Positions 18,005 through 26,571 of a DNA stretch of 64,000 nt are shown here, piece by piece. Source of the stretch: JAJFJD01 sp965228695 (lineage in GTDB: Bacteria > Pseudomonadota > Alphaproteobacteria > UBA8366). Within the stretch, counting starts at the first letter, position 1, and the number at the start of each line of letters is the position of its first letter. The notes under the pieces are model-generated. The model saw only the letters and a program-made list of their open reading frames with translations. It ran no database searches and was not told the origin of the DNA. The position numbers and the translations under genes were made by a program. Where the stretch lies: positions 372,001-436,000 of the forward strand of contig CBDDIB010000001.1 of the NCBI GenBank assembly GCA_965228695.1, given 5' to 3'.

Positions 18005-18026
18005 CGACCTCCCGCTGCGTTGGAAT

Positions 18027-19124
18027 TCACGTGCCCGCCCCTTGGACCATTTGATGACCCTTGCCCTGAATATCGATTACCGTGAGCACGGTCAGACTGT
18101 CTTGATCGACAACCCAAATTTTGCCGCGAGCCGCACTGGAAACGTAAAGTTTGCCCATGCCGCTTACCGATAGAAGATGATAGGGTTCGGGGGAAAGCCG
18201 CACGTTGCGGGATTGGCCCGTTGCAAGATTTACGGCAACAAGTTTGCCGTCCTCCAGCGCGGCGACAAAAAGTGTTTTTCCATCATCCGAGAGATCGATC
18301 CCATGCGGTGTAGACCCGACGGGAATTGTGTTCACGACACTCGCTGACCCTGTCGATATGACGGAAACGGTGCCGTCATCGACGTTGTTTACGTAGAGCG
18401 ATGAGCCGTCCTTCGACATGACGACATGCTCCGGACTGTTGCCCACAACGATATTCTGCATCGTCGACCAACGCTTCACGTCGACGACGCTCACTGTCTC
18501 GTTGCCGGCGTTGCTCACGTAAACTCGATTATTGTCTGGGCTGAAAACCGCATAGTTGGGCGTCGGTCCGGTCGCAACTTCCGCCACTACTCGATACGAG
18601 GACAAGTCGATCGCGCTGATTCCGCCCTCGTCCGGGTGGGTTACCACCGCAAATCGCCCATCGGGACTTACGGCCACATGGTGGACGACACCGAACACGT
18701 CGATCCGCCGAACGGGCGCCCCGTCAGACGTACGGAGAACGGTAACCGTACTCATCGCAGCCGACGGTTGCTTGCGCTCGGGCGGCGGCAGCGCGTGATG
18801 GCTGGCATGCTCATCTTCGGCAACCCCTGCAGGCTTGGCGGGCGAACCGGACTCAGTTTCGCGCTCTGCATAGCTGCCGGCGATCAGGAATCGGCCATCG
18901 GGCGTGCCGGCCAATCCGTGAACGGCGGGAATGTCCTTGATCTTTCCACTTACCGCATCTCGCGTGCTGTCGATGACGACGACCTCACCGGCACTACCCA
19001 ACGGGACATAAATCTCCCCGGCGATGGATGCCGATGAAATAGAAGCGACCGTGACCATCCCCGCAGCAGCGGCCAGGCCGACAATTCTACCCAGCGAAAA
19101 CACGTATCTGATGATCAAGTTCAC
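18027..19124 (-). CDS. Exported YVTN-type beta-propeller protein (second copy)
   Basis: 365 residues with a signal peptide (ends …SSASIAG), then propeller blades (HVAVSPDGRFAVVTH, YAVFSPDNNRVYVSN, HVVMSKDGSSLYVNN, GIDLSDDGKTLFVAA). It is clearly paralogous to 5191-6258, but has a His-containing insert (DEHASHHALPPPE). The start is GTG 19124 with AAGGAG seven bases upstream; the frame extends to 19160 without a better start. It is the probable first member of a group with DUF2933, ICMT-like and Rieske. Confidence 0.83.
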   Translation of the reverse strand: MNLIIRYVFSLGRIVGLAAAAGMVTVASISSASIAGEIYVPLGSAGEVVVIDSTRDAVSGKIKDIPAVHGLAGTPDGRFLIAGSYAERETESGSPAKPAGVAEDEHASHHALPPPERKQPSAAMSTVTVLRTSDGAPVRRIDVFGVVHHVAVSPDGRFAVVTHPDEGGISAIDLSSYRVVAEVATGPTPNYAVFSPDNNRVYVSNAGNETVSVVDVKRWSTMQNIVVGNSPEHVVMSKDGSSLYVNNVDDGTVSVISTGSASVVNTIPVGSTPHGIDLSDDGKTLFVAALEDGKLVAVNLATGQSRNVRLSPEPYHLLSVSGMGKLYVSSAARGKIWVVDQDSLTVLTVIDIQGKGHQMVQGAGT

Positions 19125-19239
19125 GATAATCTCCTTGCTCGGCTCGAACCTTGAAGTCACATCGACGCCATGCCAATGCCAATCGTGGCCGTTTCGGCTT
19201 GCAAATCCTCGGCTCGCAGCTGCCTCGGAATTTCCGATG

Positions 19240-19578
19240 TCATTCTGAAATCAACCGCTTGCGTTCCTCGAATTCCTCTTTCTCAATTTCGCCTCGCGCG
19301 AATCGCTCCTCCAGTATCTCCATTCCCTTATTCTTGGCGGCAGGGTCGCCGTTCGAAGATTTGCCGCCGATCGCCCACCTCACGATGAAAACGATCACGG
19401 CAATCAGCCCACCCCAAATTAGAACCATCATGAGCCCGCCAAACACCATGTGTCCCCACCCCCAACCATCATGCCAATAAGCTGACTGGGCGGCGGCGCT
19501 TCCGAACGAGGCGGGTAGGCCGACCAACGCAAAGCCGAACGCCAACGCGAGCCGTCTTGATCTTCTGACCATATTCAT
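19240..19578 (-). CDS. SHOCT-domain membrane protein
   Basis: 112 residues: a signal-like N-terminus (to about residue 31), one membrane helix (45-68), and a C-terminal SHOCT motif (ILEERFARGEIEKEEFEERK). SHOCT is a short oligomerisation element. The short H/W-rich segment between the hydrophobic parts (YWHDGWGWGHM) recurs in copper-cluster homologues. It starts nine bases after the YHS gene, so the two form an operon. Confidence 0.83.
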   Translation of the reverse strand: MNMVRRSRRLALAFGFALVGLPASFGSAAAQSAYWHDGWGWGHMVFGGLMMVLIWGGLIAVIVFIVRWAIGGKSSNGDPAAKNKGMEILEERFARGEIEKEEFEERKRLISE

Positions 19579-19587
19579 CTCCCGGGT

Positions 19588-19779
19588 TTAGTCCGCTGTC
19601 TGAAACCGTTTAGCCGCCAAACGGTCCGGCGCTTCCTTTGCAAACCGGCCAGGCGAGACGGCGAACTCGGTTCGGCAGGTTTCGGAGCAGAAGAAATAGG
19701 TCCAGCCATCGTGATCAACCGCCGCCCCAACTTCGTCGATATCCAAATTCCGCCCGCAAACCGGATCCTTGATATTCAT
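19588..19779 (-). CDS. YHS-domain metal-binding protein
   Basis: 63 residues, almost entirely a YHS domain (DPVCGRNLD … YFFCSETCRTEF). The same domain is fused twice to the N-terminus of the copper ATPase in this window. It may be a free cytoplasmic copper chaperone or sensor. ATG 19779 has GAGG upstream; a TTG at 19788 is also in frame. Confidence 0.85.
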   Translation of the reverse strand: MNIKDPVCGRNLDIDEVGAAVDHDGWTYFFCSETCRTEFAVSPGRFAKEAPDRLAAKRFQTAD

Positions 19780-19792
19780 CGGTCCCAACCTC

Positions 19793-20089
19793 TCATATCC
19801 GGCTCAGGAACTGTCGATCCGTTGGTGTCGCCGCGATTGGCGCGGCGATTGTTGTGCTTCCGGTCAAACGGCAGTGTTCAAACGCTCCGAATTTGCGCCC
19901 TTCTCGCCCGTCCATTTCCCGATCCACCAAAGTAAAATTCGCCGTCGTTGTTTTCGAACAATCTGCTCTCGCGGAGCCCTTTTTCAAAACGACTGGAGCG
20001 TCGATCGCCTCGATACGGCCAAGGTTTCCAAGGCCGTTCGAGAACATCTTTGCAACTGTGGTCCCGTGAAGGCTTTGATTTTTTGTCAT
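19793..20089 (-). CDS. Hypothetical small protein
   Basis: 98 residues with no recognised domain and two lone cysteines. Support for it being real: AGGA seven bases before ATG 20089, good codon use, and a 13-base gap to the YHS gene, which suggests it leads that operon. It could still be a chance frame. Confidence 0.4.
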   Translation of the reverse strand: MTKNQSLHGTTVAKMFSNGLGNLGRIEAIDAPVVLKKGSARADCSKTTTANFTLVDREMDGREGRKFGAFEHCRLTGSTTIAAPIAATPTDRQFLSRI

Positions 20090-20171
20090 CTATGAGTCCT
20101 GCCCATCGAACTCGGCCCGGACCATTGAGTGATTTGCGACAAGGCCCGTGGAAAATCAGTCTCGACCGCCC

Positions 20172-20495
20172 TCACGCGAACCTGGGCGCGAAGTAGTTGT
20201 ATATCGGCGCGAAAACGAGTGAAACGTACCAGCCGTAGGCGAAACTCTCGGCCAGACCCAAAAGGAAGCTACTCCAACTAATCCAAGAGAAGCCTGGTAA
20301 AAGGGGCGCCCAAACCCGATTCATCGCCATATCGGGAAACCAAAGATCGAACAGAACGCAAAAGATGAATGTCAGCGCGAGGAATAACCCCAAGCTCATT
20401 CCTAGAGCAGCTACCGGAATTCGGAGATTCCGGCTGGATGGCTGCGCACCGCCAGATTGCTCATAGGAGTTTGCTCGAGACATTACGTCAGGCAT
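20172..20495 (-). CDS. DUF5676-type membrane protein
   Basis: 107 residues. After a hydrophilic N-terminus come two membrane helices with the DUF5676 pattern (ALGMSLGLFLALTFIFCVLF; LLPGFSWISWSSFLLGL; AYGWYVSLVFAPIYNYF). The family occurs in metal-resistance and heme clusters with unknown function. ATG 20495 has GGAAG at good spacing; the frame continues to 20585 without a better start. Confidence 0.8.
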   Translation of the reverse strand: MPDVMSRANSYEQSGGAQPSSRNLRIPVAALGMSLGLFLALTFIFCVLFDLWFPDMAMNRVWAPLLPGFSWISWSSFLLGLAESFAYGWYVSLVFAPIYNYFAPRFA

Positions 20496-20609
20496 AAAAC
20501 GCTTCCAATCATTATTGCCACCGCTTCGACGCCAAGCCAGGTGACGTTGTACGGCATTGGGAATTTGACAGCGTTTTGTAACCACACGATCACAGCCGGC
20601 GGGGCGCTC

Positions 20610-20654
20610 TGTAACACTTCGTCACAAATGTCCTTGTCGTGACAAACTGTTACA
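20610..20654. promoter_or_regulatory. Nested symmetric operator upstream of the response regulator
   Basis: Two nested inverted repeats share one centre: TGTAACA (20610-20616) with TGTTACA (20648-20654), and GTCAC (20621-20625) with GTGAC (20639-20643), separated by four bases on each side. Three ACAAA-containing half-sites repeat on the plus strand. It ends 43 bases before the regulator start and is likely its own binding site. Confidence 0.55.
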
Positions 20655-20697
20655 AAATTTTCACCCCTTTCGTCGCGCCAAGAGATATCGTGTCGGA

Positions 20698-21447
20698 ATG
20701 AATGCGGCCAACATTCAACCTGCTGGACACCTGTTGATCGTCGACGACGATCACGAAATTCGCGACCTGCTGGCTCGGTTCCTTACCAAACATGGCTATC
20801 GGGTTACCGCCGTCGCAGACGGCAATGAAATGCAACGCTCCCTTGCCGATTGGAATTTCGATTTGGTGATTCTCGATCTCATGCTGCCGGGAAAGGACGG
20901 TCTGACCCTGTGTCGGGAACTCCGAGCGGAATCGCACACGCCTGTCATCATGCTGACGATGGTGGGGGAGGAAACCGACCGAATTGTCGGATTGGAGATG
21001 GGCGCCGACGACTATCTCGCAAAGCCATTCAATCCGCGCGAACTCCTCGCCCGCATTAAAGCCGTTTTACGGCGCGCCAAGCATTCGCCAACCGACCGGA
21101 CAACCGGGCATCAAATGTATCTCAATTTCGCCGGTTGGAAGATCGATCTCACGCTTCGTCGGGTCGTTTCGCCTCATGGTCACGTCGTCGACCTCAGCGC
21201 GGGCGAATTCGATCTCCTCGTTGTTTTCGCACAACACCCAAAACGGGTTTTGACTCGCGATCAACTCCTGGACTTCACCCACGGACGCTCGGAAGCGCCT
21301 TTCGATCGCAGCGTGGACATGCAGGTCAGCCGCCTGCGGCACAAAATAGAGGCTAATCCGAAAGAGCCCGAACTGATCAAAACCGTTCGGGGCGGCGGCT
21401 ATATGTTTGCGGCGATCGTGGACGAAGATGGCTCGACTGATACCTGA
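20698..21447 (+). CDS. OmpR-family response regulator
   Basis: 249 residues: a receiver domain with the acidic pair (VDDDHE), phospho-acceptor Asp60 (DLVILDLMLPGKDG) and the AKPF lysine, then an OmpR-type winged helix (FDLLVVFAQHPKRVLTRDQLLD … RLRHKIE … IKTVRGGGYMF). It is paired with the histidine kinase whose start overlaps its last 20 bases. Given the copper genes, it may act as a CusR/PcoR-like metal regulator; this is inferred from location, not from a specific signature. Confidence 0.9.
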   Translation: MNAANIQPAGHLLIVDDDHEIRDLLARFLTKHGYRVTAVADGNEMQRSLADWNFDLVILDLMLPGKDGLTLCRELRAESHTPVIMLTMVGEETDRIVGLEMGADDYLAKPFNPRELLARIKAVLRRAKHSPTDRTTGHQMYLNFAGWKIDLTLRRVVSPHGHVVDLSAGEFDLLVVFAQHPKRVLTRDQLLDFTHGRSEAPFDRSVDMQVSRLRHKIEANPKEPELIKTVRGGGYMFAAIVDEDGSTDT

Positions 21448-22825
21448 TACCGTCGCAAGCCGAACGCTTGCAGTTCTTATCATCGGGCTAACCGTCTCAC
21501 ATATTTTAAGCATCGCCCTCTATTTCCACGACAGGACGAGTGAGATCTTCTTTAGCGGCGGCGAACACATCGGCGAACGAATCGCCACGATCAGCCGCCT
21601 CATAGAGAATTCAACCCCTACGGAGCGCCAAAGACTTGCCGCTTTGGCGGACGGCAAAAAATTGCATGTGCTTTGGACTCAAAGAAGCGCCATAGAAAAA
21701 AAATTGGCGCAGCCTTGGAAAGCAACAATCCTCCGCGATGGGCTGTTGAAGCATCTGGAAAACGGAAAAGTGCGCGAGTTCAGATTTCAATATGTCGACA
21801 GTGTGGCGGTTCCCATCTGGACCAACCATGCGGAGGAGTTCCATGCCGGTTCGGAAATGGGCGAATCTTTTCTGGCATCGCTGCAGTTATCGGATGCGAG
21901 TTGGCTCAACTTTGCGGCTCCAATAGAAAATCCACCTCCGTTTTGGTCTTTCCGACTCGTGCTCTCATTGCTGGTTATGTTGGCGGCGGTTATCGCGTTG
22001 TCGGCATTGGTCGTGCATCACCTGGTCAGGCCACTCGCCATATTTTCCGCCGCGGCCCAGCGGCTCGGCACGGATGTCAATGCGCCACCACTAGATGAAA
22101 ATGGTCCGGAAGAGGTACGCCAAGCCACCCTGGCGTTCAATCAGATGCAGCGAAGGCTCCGCCGGTTCGTCGAAGACCGCACGCAAATGGTCGCTGCGAT
22201 CGCGCATGACCTAGGAACCCCTATCACACGGCTCCGGCTTCGGGCTGAGTTCATCGAGGACGAGCAAGAGAAACAGAAGGTTCTCGCCGACCTTGAAGAC
22301 ATGGAGAGAATGGTATTCGCCACGCTGTCATTCGCGCGTGACGAAGCCTCTTCAGAACCGCGCGCTGTAGTGGATTTGAATACGCTCATCCGACGCGTCC
22401 ACGACGCATTTACCGATATGGGTAAATGCGTAACGCTGACACTTAGGCCGGGTCCCGTGCCATTCAACTGTCAACCGGTCGCTTTTCGCCGCGCGCTCTC
22501 AAATCTGATCGATAATGCAGTGAAGTACGGCCGTTCGGCTCATGTACACCTGGATGAGGTCGATCAACACATCCAAATAAGGATCGACGACAACGGTCCC
22601 GGGATCCCCGAAGAACGACAGTCGGATGTGCTCAAGCCATTTTTTCGGCTTGAGGAATCACGCGGCCGCGAAACCGGCGGAACGGGTTTGGGCCTTACCG
22701 TTGCGCGAACCATCGTACACGCCCATGGGGGAGACATCGTCCTGCGAAATAGGCCTGAAGGCGGTTTGCGGGTCGAAATAACGCTGCCGCGGCAGGGAAT
22801 AGAAGACGGACAAGCCGCGTCATAG
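21428..22825 (+). CDS. Sensor histidine kinase
   Basis: 465 residues: membrane helix 1 (about 12-30), a periplasmic sensor of about 140 residues, membrane helix 2 (about 178-198), HAMP, the phosphorylation box AIAHDLGTPITRLRLRAEF, and a catalytic domain with NLIDNAVKYG (N box), DDNGPGIPE (G1) and GGTGLGL (G2). The H box has Gly where Arg is usual (HDLGTP). The sensor lacks an obvious Met or His metal site. The ATG at 21428 overlaps the regulator; an ATG at 21407 is possible. Confidence 0.9.
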   Translation: MARLIPDTVASRTLAVLIIGLTVSHILSIALYFHDRTSEIFFSGGEHIGERIATISRLIENSTPTERQRLAALADGKKLHVLWTQRSAIEKKLAQPWKATILRDGLLKHLENGKVREFRFQYVDSVAVPIWTNHAEEFHAGSEMGESFLASLQLSDASWLNFAAPIENPPPFWSFRLVLSLLVMLAAVIALSALVVHHLVRPLAIFSAAAQRLGTDVNAPPLDENGPEEVRQATLAFNQMQRRLRRFVEDRTQMVAAIAHDLGTPITRLRLRAEFIEDEQEKQKVLADLEDMERMVFATLSFARDEASSEPRAVVDLNTLIRRVHDAFTDMGKCVTLTLRPGPVPFNCQPVAFRRALSNLIDNAVKYGRSAHVHLDEVDQHIQIRIDDNGPGIPEERQSDVLKPFFRLEESRGRETGGTGLGLTVARTIVHAHGGDIVLRNRPEGGLRVEITLPRQGIEDGQAAS

Positions 22826-22837
22826 AGTCGGTGGAGA

Positions 22838-23527
22838 ATGCACTCGTCACTCAAGCTTAGATTGGTCGTCGGAATAGTAGCTGTCTCTCTGCTCACCCTG
22901 GCGTATTGGGTTATGGCGCGAACTGGAGTACTCGCGCTGATCCTTGATGGACAGGCGTTGCGTCAGTGGATTGGAACGATCGGATTTTGGGGGCCGTTAG
23001 CGATCATTGGGACAATGACAGTCGCAATTCTCGTAAGCCCCATCCCAAGCGCTCCGATTGCCTTGGCGGCGGGCGCGGCCTATGGCCACACATTAGGAAC
23101 GGTTTACGTGGTCATCGGTGCGGAGGCGGGCGCCATCGCGGCCTTCGCAATAGCTCGGATTGTCGGCCGCGACGTATTGCATCGCTGGTTTGGAGACAAG
23201 GTGTCAGTAGGTCTTCTCGGATCCCAGAATCTCCTTATGGGTATTGTTTTTGCCAGTCGTCTCCTCCCCTTCATTTCCTTCGATCTGATCAGCTACGCTG
23301 CCGGGCTGACGCCTCTGTCGTTATGGCGGTTCGCGCTTGCGACCTTCGCCGGGATTATCCCGGCAAGTTTTCTGCTCGCCCATTTTGGTGGCGAAATGAC
23401 TACGGGCGAGACGGAACGGATTTTGATTTCGGTGTTCGTGCTCGGGGGTATGACGCTCCTCCCCCTCGCCGTCAAATTTGCCCGTGACCGGTTCGCAACC
23501 CGGCGACCGGATGGGCACCGAAAGTGA
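22838..23527 (+). CDS. TVP38/TMEM64 (DedA-like) membrane protein
   Basis: 229 residues with about five to six hydrophobic segments. The central core has the TVP38/DedA signature (SPIPSAPIALAAGAAYG … GAEAGAIAAFAIARIVGRD … SRLLPFISFDLISYAAGLT). The superfamily includes lipid scramblase/transport proteins. It lies 12 bases after the kinase and is probably co-transcribed. A link to metal resistance is only positional. Confidence 0.85.
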   Translation: MHSSLKLRLVVGIVAVSLLTLAYWVMARTGVLALILDGQALRQWIGTIGFWGPLAIIGTMTVAILVSPIPSAPIALAAGAAYGHTLGTVYVVIGAEAGAIAAFAIARIVGRDVLHRWFGDKVSVGLLGSQNLLMGIVFASRLLPFISFDLISYAAGLTPLSLWRFALATFAGIIPASFLLAHFGGEMTTGETERILISVFVLGGMTLLPLAVKFARDRFATRRPDGHRK

Positions 23528-23743
23528 TCGGCCGAACTCACCTCCCGATGTTGACGCGAACGCTCTCAGTGATCACCGCCGGACCCGGTGGTGTATTACG
23601 CCGACATCTCAGAACCGCGATCGAAAAACCGGTGGGGAGCCTGTCGACGGAACCAAACGGAATAATACCTTCGCATTTCTTGATTTCGAATTGCGGTCCA
23701 CCCATATCCTGGCAATTGTGAGTCCGGTTGAAGGAAAGTCGCA

Positions 23744-24121
23744 TTGACTGACGTCGGCGAATTCGGAAAGGGCATCTTGCCAATTTTTCGCTCGGTAATT
23801 TACGGATTGCTTGTGCTGGCGATGGTTTCGGCGCCGATCTCCTATTCCGGCAACGTCCAAGCATCCGACCTTCAATCTCACTTTTCATCGGCCCAAACGG
23901 GTGAATTCGGAACCGCCGGCCACAATAATCGTGACCACAAATTACACCATTGTGGTTCTCTCATCTGCTCGCCTTTCTATAGGTCCGGCTCGTTGGTCGA
24001 TTACCCGCCGTTTTCGAATTTGTCGAAGATGCAAAAGCCAAATATTGACGACACGCTTGTGAAGTCGCTCTATTTGGATTGCGATCCCCCAGTGCCGCGA
24101 CGCGGTTTCTCCAAAGCTTAA
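23744..24121 (+). CDS. Small exported His/Cys protein (third of three)
   Basis: 125 residues: a hydrophobic N-terminus (about 13-35), HNNRDHKLHHCGSLICSPF, and the tail YLDCDPPVPR. It shares HCG..xCSP and LD.DPP.PR with 11662-12030, and more distantly with 2151-2504. The start is TTG 23744 with AAGGAA seven bases upstream. It precedes the cupredoxin/CopA/CopB genes, again tying the family to copper. Confidence 0.65.
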   Translation: MTDVGEFGKGILPIFRSVIYGLLVLAMVSAPISYSGNVQASDLQSHFSSAQTGEFGTAGHNNRDHKLHHCGSLICSPFYRSGSLVDYPPFSNLSKMQKPNIDDTLVKSLYLDCDPPVPRRGFSKA

Positions 24122-24269
24122 TCCACCCTTCGGGTAGCACTGTCTTTCCACATTGAGGTTGCCGGAACTGACGTCTAGCGACGTTCAGCGTGGGACCGGC
24201 TGTGGTTGCTGCGCCCTACCGAAAACACCGGATGCTTTATCCGCACACAAAACTAGGAGAAATCAAATC

Positions 24270-24824
24270 ATGACATCCACTCTTGCAAGGTTATCCATTT
24301 ATTCAGTTCTCGCGGCGACGCTCGCGCTAACTATTTCCGTCGGTGCCCCCGCGACGGCGAAACCTGGCCGTGGCCATGGGCAAGAATCTGCCATAGGCGA
24401 ACCGGGAAATGCCTCTCAGGCCTCCCGCACGATCACGATGAAGATGACCGACAATCGTTTCACACCGGGAAAGGTTTCCGTTCGCAAAGGAGAGACGATC
24501 CGATTCAAGGTGAAGAATTCCGGAAATTTTGTACATGAGTTCAATATCGGAACCGCCGCAATGCATATCGACCATCAAAAGGAAATGATGATGATGTTCG
24601 ATCACGGGGCACTCGAGGTCGACAAAATACATCGGGGAAAAATGGCGATGGCTATGCCAAACGGCGCCACGATGCAACATGACGATCCCAACAGCGTCCT
24701 GCTCGAACCGGGAGAAACCGCCGAGGTCATCTGGGAATTCTCCACCGATGCCGAGCTTGAATTCGCCTGCAACCTTCCGGGCCACTACGAGTCGGGAATG
24801 ATGGGTCACATTCGCGTCAATTGA
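24270..24824 (+). CDS. Periplasmic cupredoxin (CopI/plastocyanin-like)
   Basis: 184 residues with a signal peptide (to about 34) and a cupredoxin fold carrying type-1 copper ligands: His in NFVHEFNIG, then Cys, His and Met in FACNLPGHYESGMM. A Met/His loop (MHIDHQKEMMMMFDHG) sits between strands. It binds copper in the periplasm, as an electron carrier or copper sink. The ATG at 24270 has AGGAGA upstream. The CopA-type oxidase starts 62 bases later. Confidence 0.9.
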   Translation: MTSTLARLSIYSVLAATLALTISVGAPATAKPGRGHGQESAIGEPGNASQASRTITMKMTDNRFTPGKVSVRKGETIRFKVKNSGNFVHEFNIGTAAMHIDHQKEMMMMFDHGALEVDKIHRGKMAMAMPNGATMQHDDPNSVLLEPGETAEVIWEFSTDAELEFACNLPGHYESGMMGHIRVN

Positions 24825-24886
24825 CAAAACCGGGCAGCCCGTCCACCGCGGCGGGCTGCCAATTCCTAATATTCAGGAGACAAGAA

Positions 24887-26566
24887 ATGCAGCGCATTCC
24901 GCTTAGCGTTTGGGGTTTGGCCGTCGTGACGATCGTGGTGTGGCTATCGTCGACGGCCGGCACTCAAGCTGGGACATATGATCTCACAATCGGCGAGAAA
25001 ACTATCAACCTAACCGGCCGGGACAGGCCGGCCCTTGCGATCAACAACACCATTCCTGGACCGGTTCTTCGGTTCAAGGAAGGCGAAAACCTCACGATCA
25101 ACGTTACCAACACACTAAATGTCGACACATCCATTCATTGGCATGGATTGATTCTGCCGTTCGAAGAAGATGGCGTGCCGGGCATAAGCTTCGACGGCAT
25201 CAAACCGGGCGAGACCCATACCTATCGGTTCCCCGCACAACAGAGCGGCACGTATTGGTATCACAGCCATTCCGGGTTGCAGGAGCAATCCGGCGTCTAT
25301 GGTTCCATCGTGATCGAACCGGAAAACCCCGAACCATTCCAATTCGACCGGGAACACGTGGTCGTCCTTTCGGATTGGCATGACACCAAGCCGGAACGGG
25401 TACTCGGTAACCTCAAGAAGATGTCGGACTACTACAATTTCAGCCAGCGAACGGTCGGCGACTTCTTCGACGACGTATCGGAAAAAGGCCTCGCGGCGAC
25501 GGTCAAGGACCGAAAGATGTGGGGTAAAATGCGCATGGCGCCCACGGATATCGCGGATGTCAGCGGCTACACGTTTCTCGTCAACGGCAAGAATCCCGAC
25601 CAAAACTGGACCGGCCTTTTCAAACCCGGCGAGCGGGTGCGGCTCCGATTCGTCAATGCCTCCGCGATGACCTATTTCGATGTCCGAATTCCCGGATTGA
25701 AAATGACGGTCGTTCAGGCCGATGGCAACAACGTACAGCCCGTCACCGTTGACGAGTTCCGCATTGCCGTTGCGGAAACTTACGATGTGATCATCCGGCC
25801 CGAACACGACAAGGCCTACACACTGTTCGCCGAATCGATGGCCAGGACCGGATTCGGCCGCGGCACGCTCGCGCCACGAGTCGGAATGTCGGCAAAGGTA
25901 CCCGCTCAGCGAAAGCGCCCACTCCTCAGCATGTCGGACATGATGATGGATCATGGCGGCGTGAACCAAGATTCGATGACAGGAACGGACCACGACTCGA
26001 TGAAGGGCACGAACCACGGCTCGATGAAGGGCATGGACCATTCGAACATGGGCGCGCCGAAATCGGACCCATTCTATGCACCCAACAGCGGGCTTATGCC
26101 GAAGGCCGCAAATGGCGGAAAGTTTCTATCCTACGCTGATCTGAAGGCGCACAAACCGCTCTACGAGGTGCGCAAACCCACGCGCGAAATCACCATCCGA
26201 TTAACCGGAAACATGGAACGGTACTTCTGGACGATCAATGACCGGAAGTACTCAGATGCAGAGCCGCTGCGTCTGAAATACGGCGAACGTGTCCGCTTCA
26301 AGTTCATCAATGAAACCATGATGACCCACCCAATGCATCTGCACGGCATGTGGAAGATGATCGACAACGGATCGAAAAAGTGGAACCCGGTCAAACACGT
26401 CGTGAGCATCGCACCGGGCACGACCGTCTACACCGAAACCGAAGTCGACGCACCGGGCAGGTGGGCGTTCCATTGCCACCTCATCTATCACATGGCAACG
26501 GGCATGTTCCGCGAGGTGATCGTTGAAGGCGGCCCGGACGCCAAACAAGCCAACGCCGGAGGCTAA
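24887..26566 (+). CDS. copA: Multicopper oxidase CopA (PcoA-like)
   Basis: 559 residues with all four multicopper-oxidase copper motifs: HWHG and YHSHSG near the N-terminus, HPMHLHG and HCHLIYH near the C-terminus. Before the last domain lies a Met/His/Asp repeat (DSMTGTDHDSMKGTNHGS and continuing to HSNMG), the copper-binding insert of CopA/PcoA. It would oxidise Cu(I) to Cu(II) in the periplasm. The ATG at 24887 has AGGAGA six bases upstream. CopB follows by five bases. The signal peptide looks Sec-like rather than the twin-arginine usual for PcoA. Confidence 0.94.
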   Translation: MQRIPLSVWGLAVVTIVVWLSSTAGTQAGTYDLTIGEKTINLTGRDRPALAINNTIPGPVLRFKEGENLTINVTNTLNVDTSIHWHGLILPFEEDGVPGISFDGIKPGETHTYRFPAQQSGTYWYHSHSGLQEQSGVYGSIVIEPENPEPFQFDREHVVVLSDWHDTKPERVLGNLKKMSDYYNFSQRTVGDFFDDVSEKGLAATVKDRKMWGKMRMAPTDIADVSGYTFLVNGKNPDQNWTGLFKPGERVRLRFVNASAMTYFDVRIPGLKMTVVQADGNNVQPVTVDEFRIAVAETYDVIIRPEHDKAYTLFAESMARTGFGRGTLAPRVGMSAKVPAQRKRPLLSMSDMMMDHGGVNQDSMTGTDHDSMKGTNHGSMKGMDHSNMGAPKSDPFYAPNSGLMPKAANGGKFLSYADLKAHKPLYEVRKPTREITIRLTGNMERYFWTINDRKYSDAEPLRLKYGERVRFKFINETMMTHPMHLHGMWKMIDNGSKKWNPVKHVVSIAPGTTVYTETEVDAPGRWAFHCHLIYHMATGMFREVIVEGGPDAKQANAGG

Positions 26567-26571
26567 CGCTT

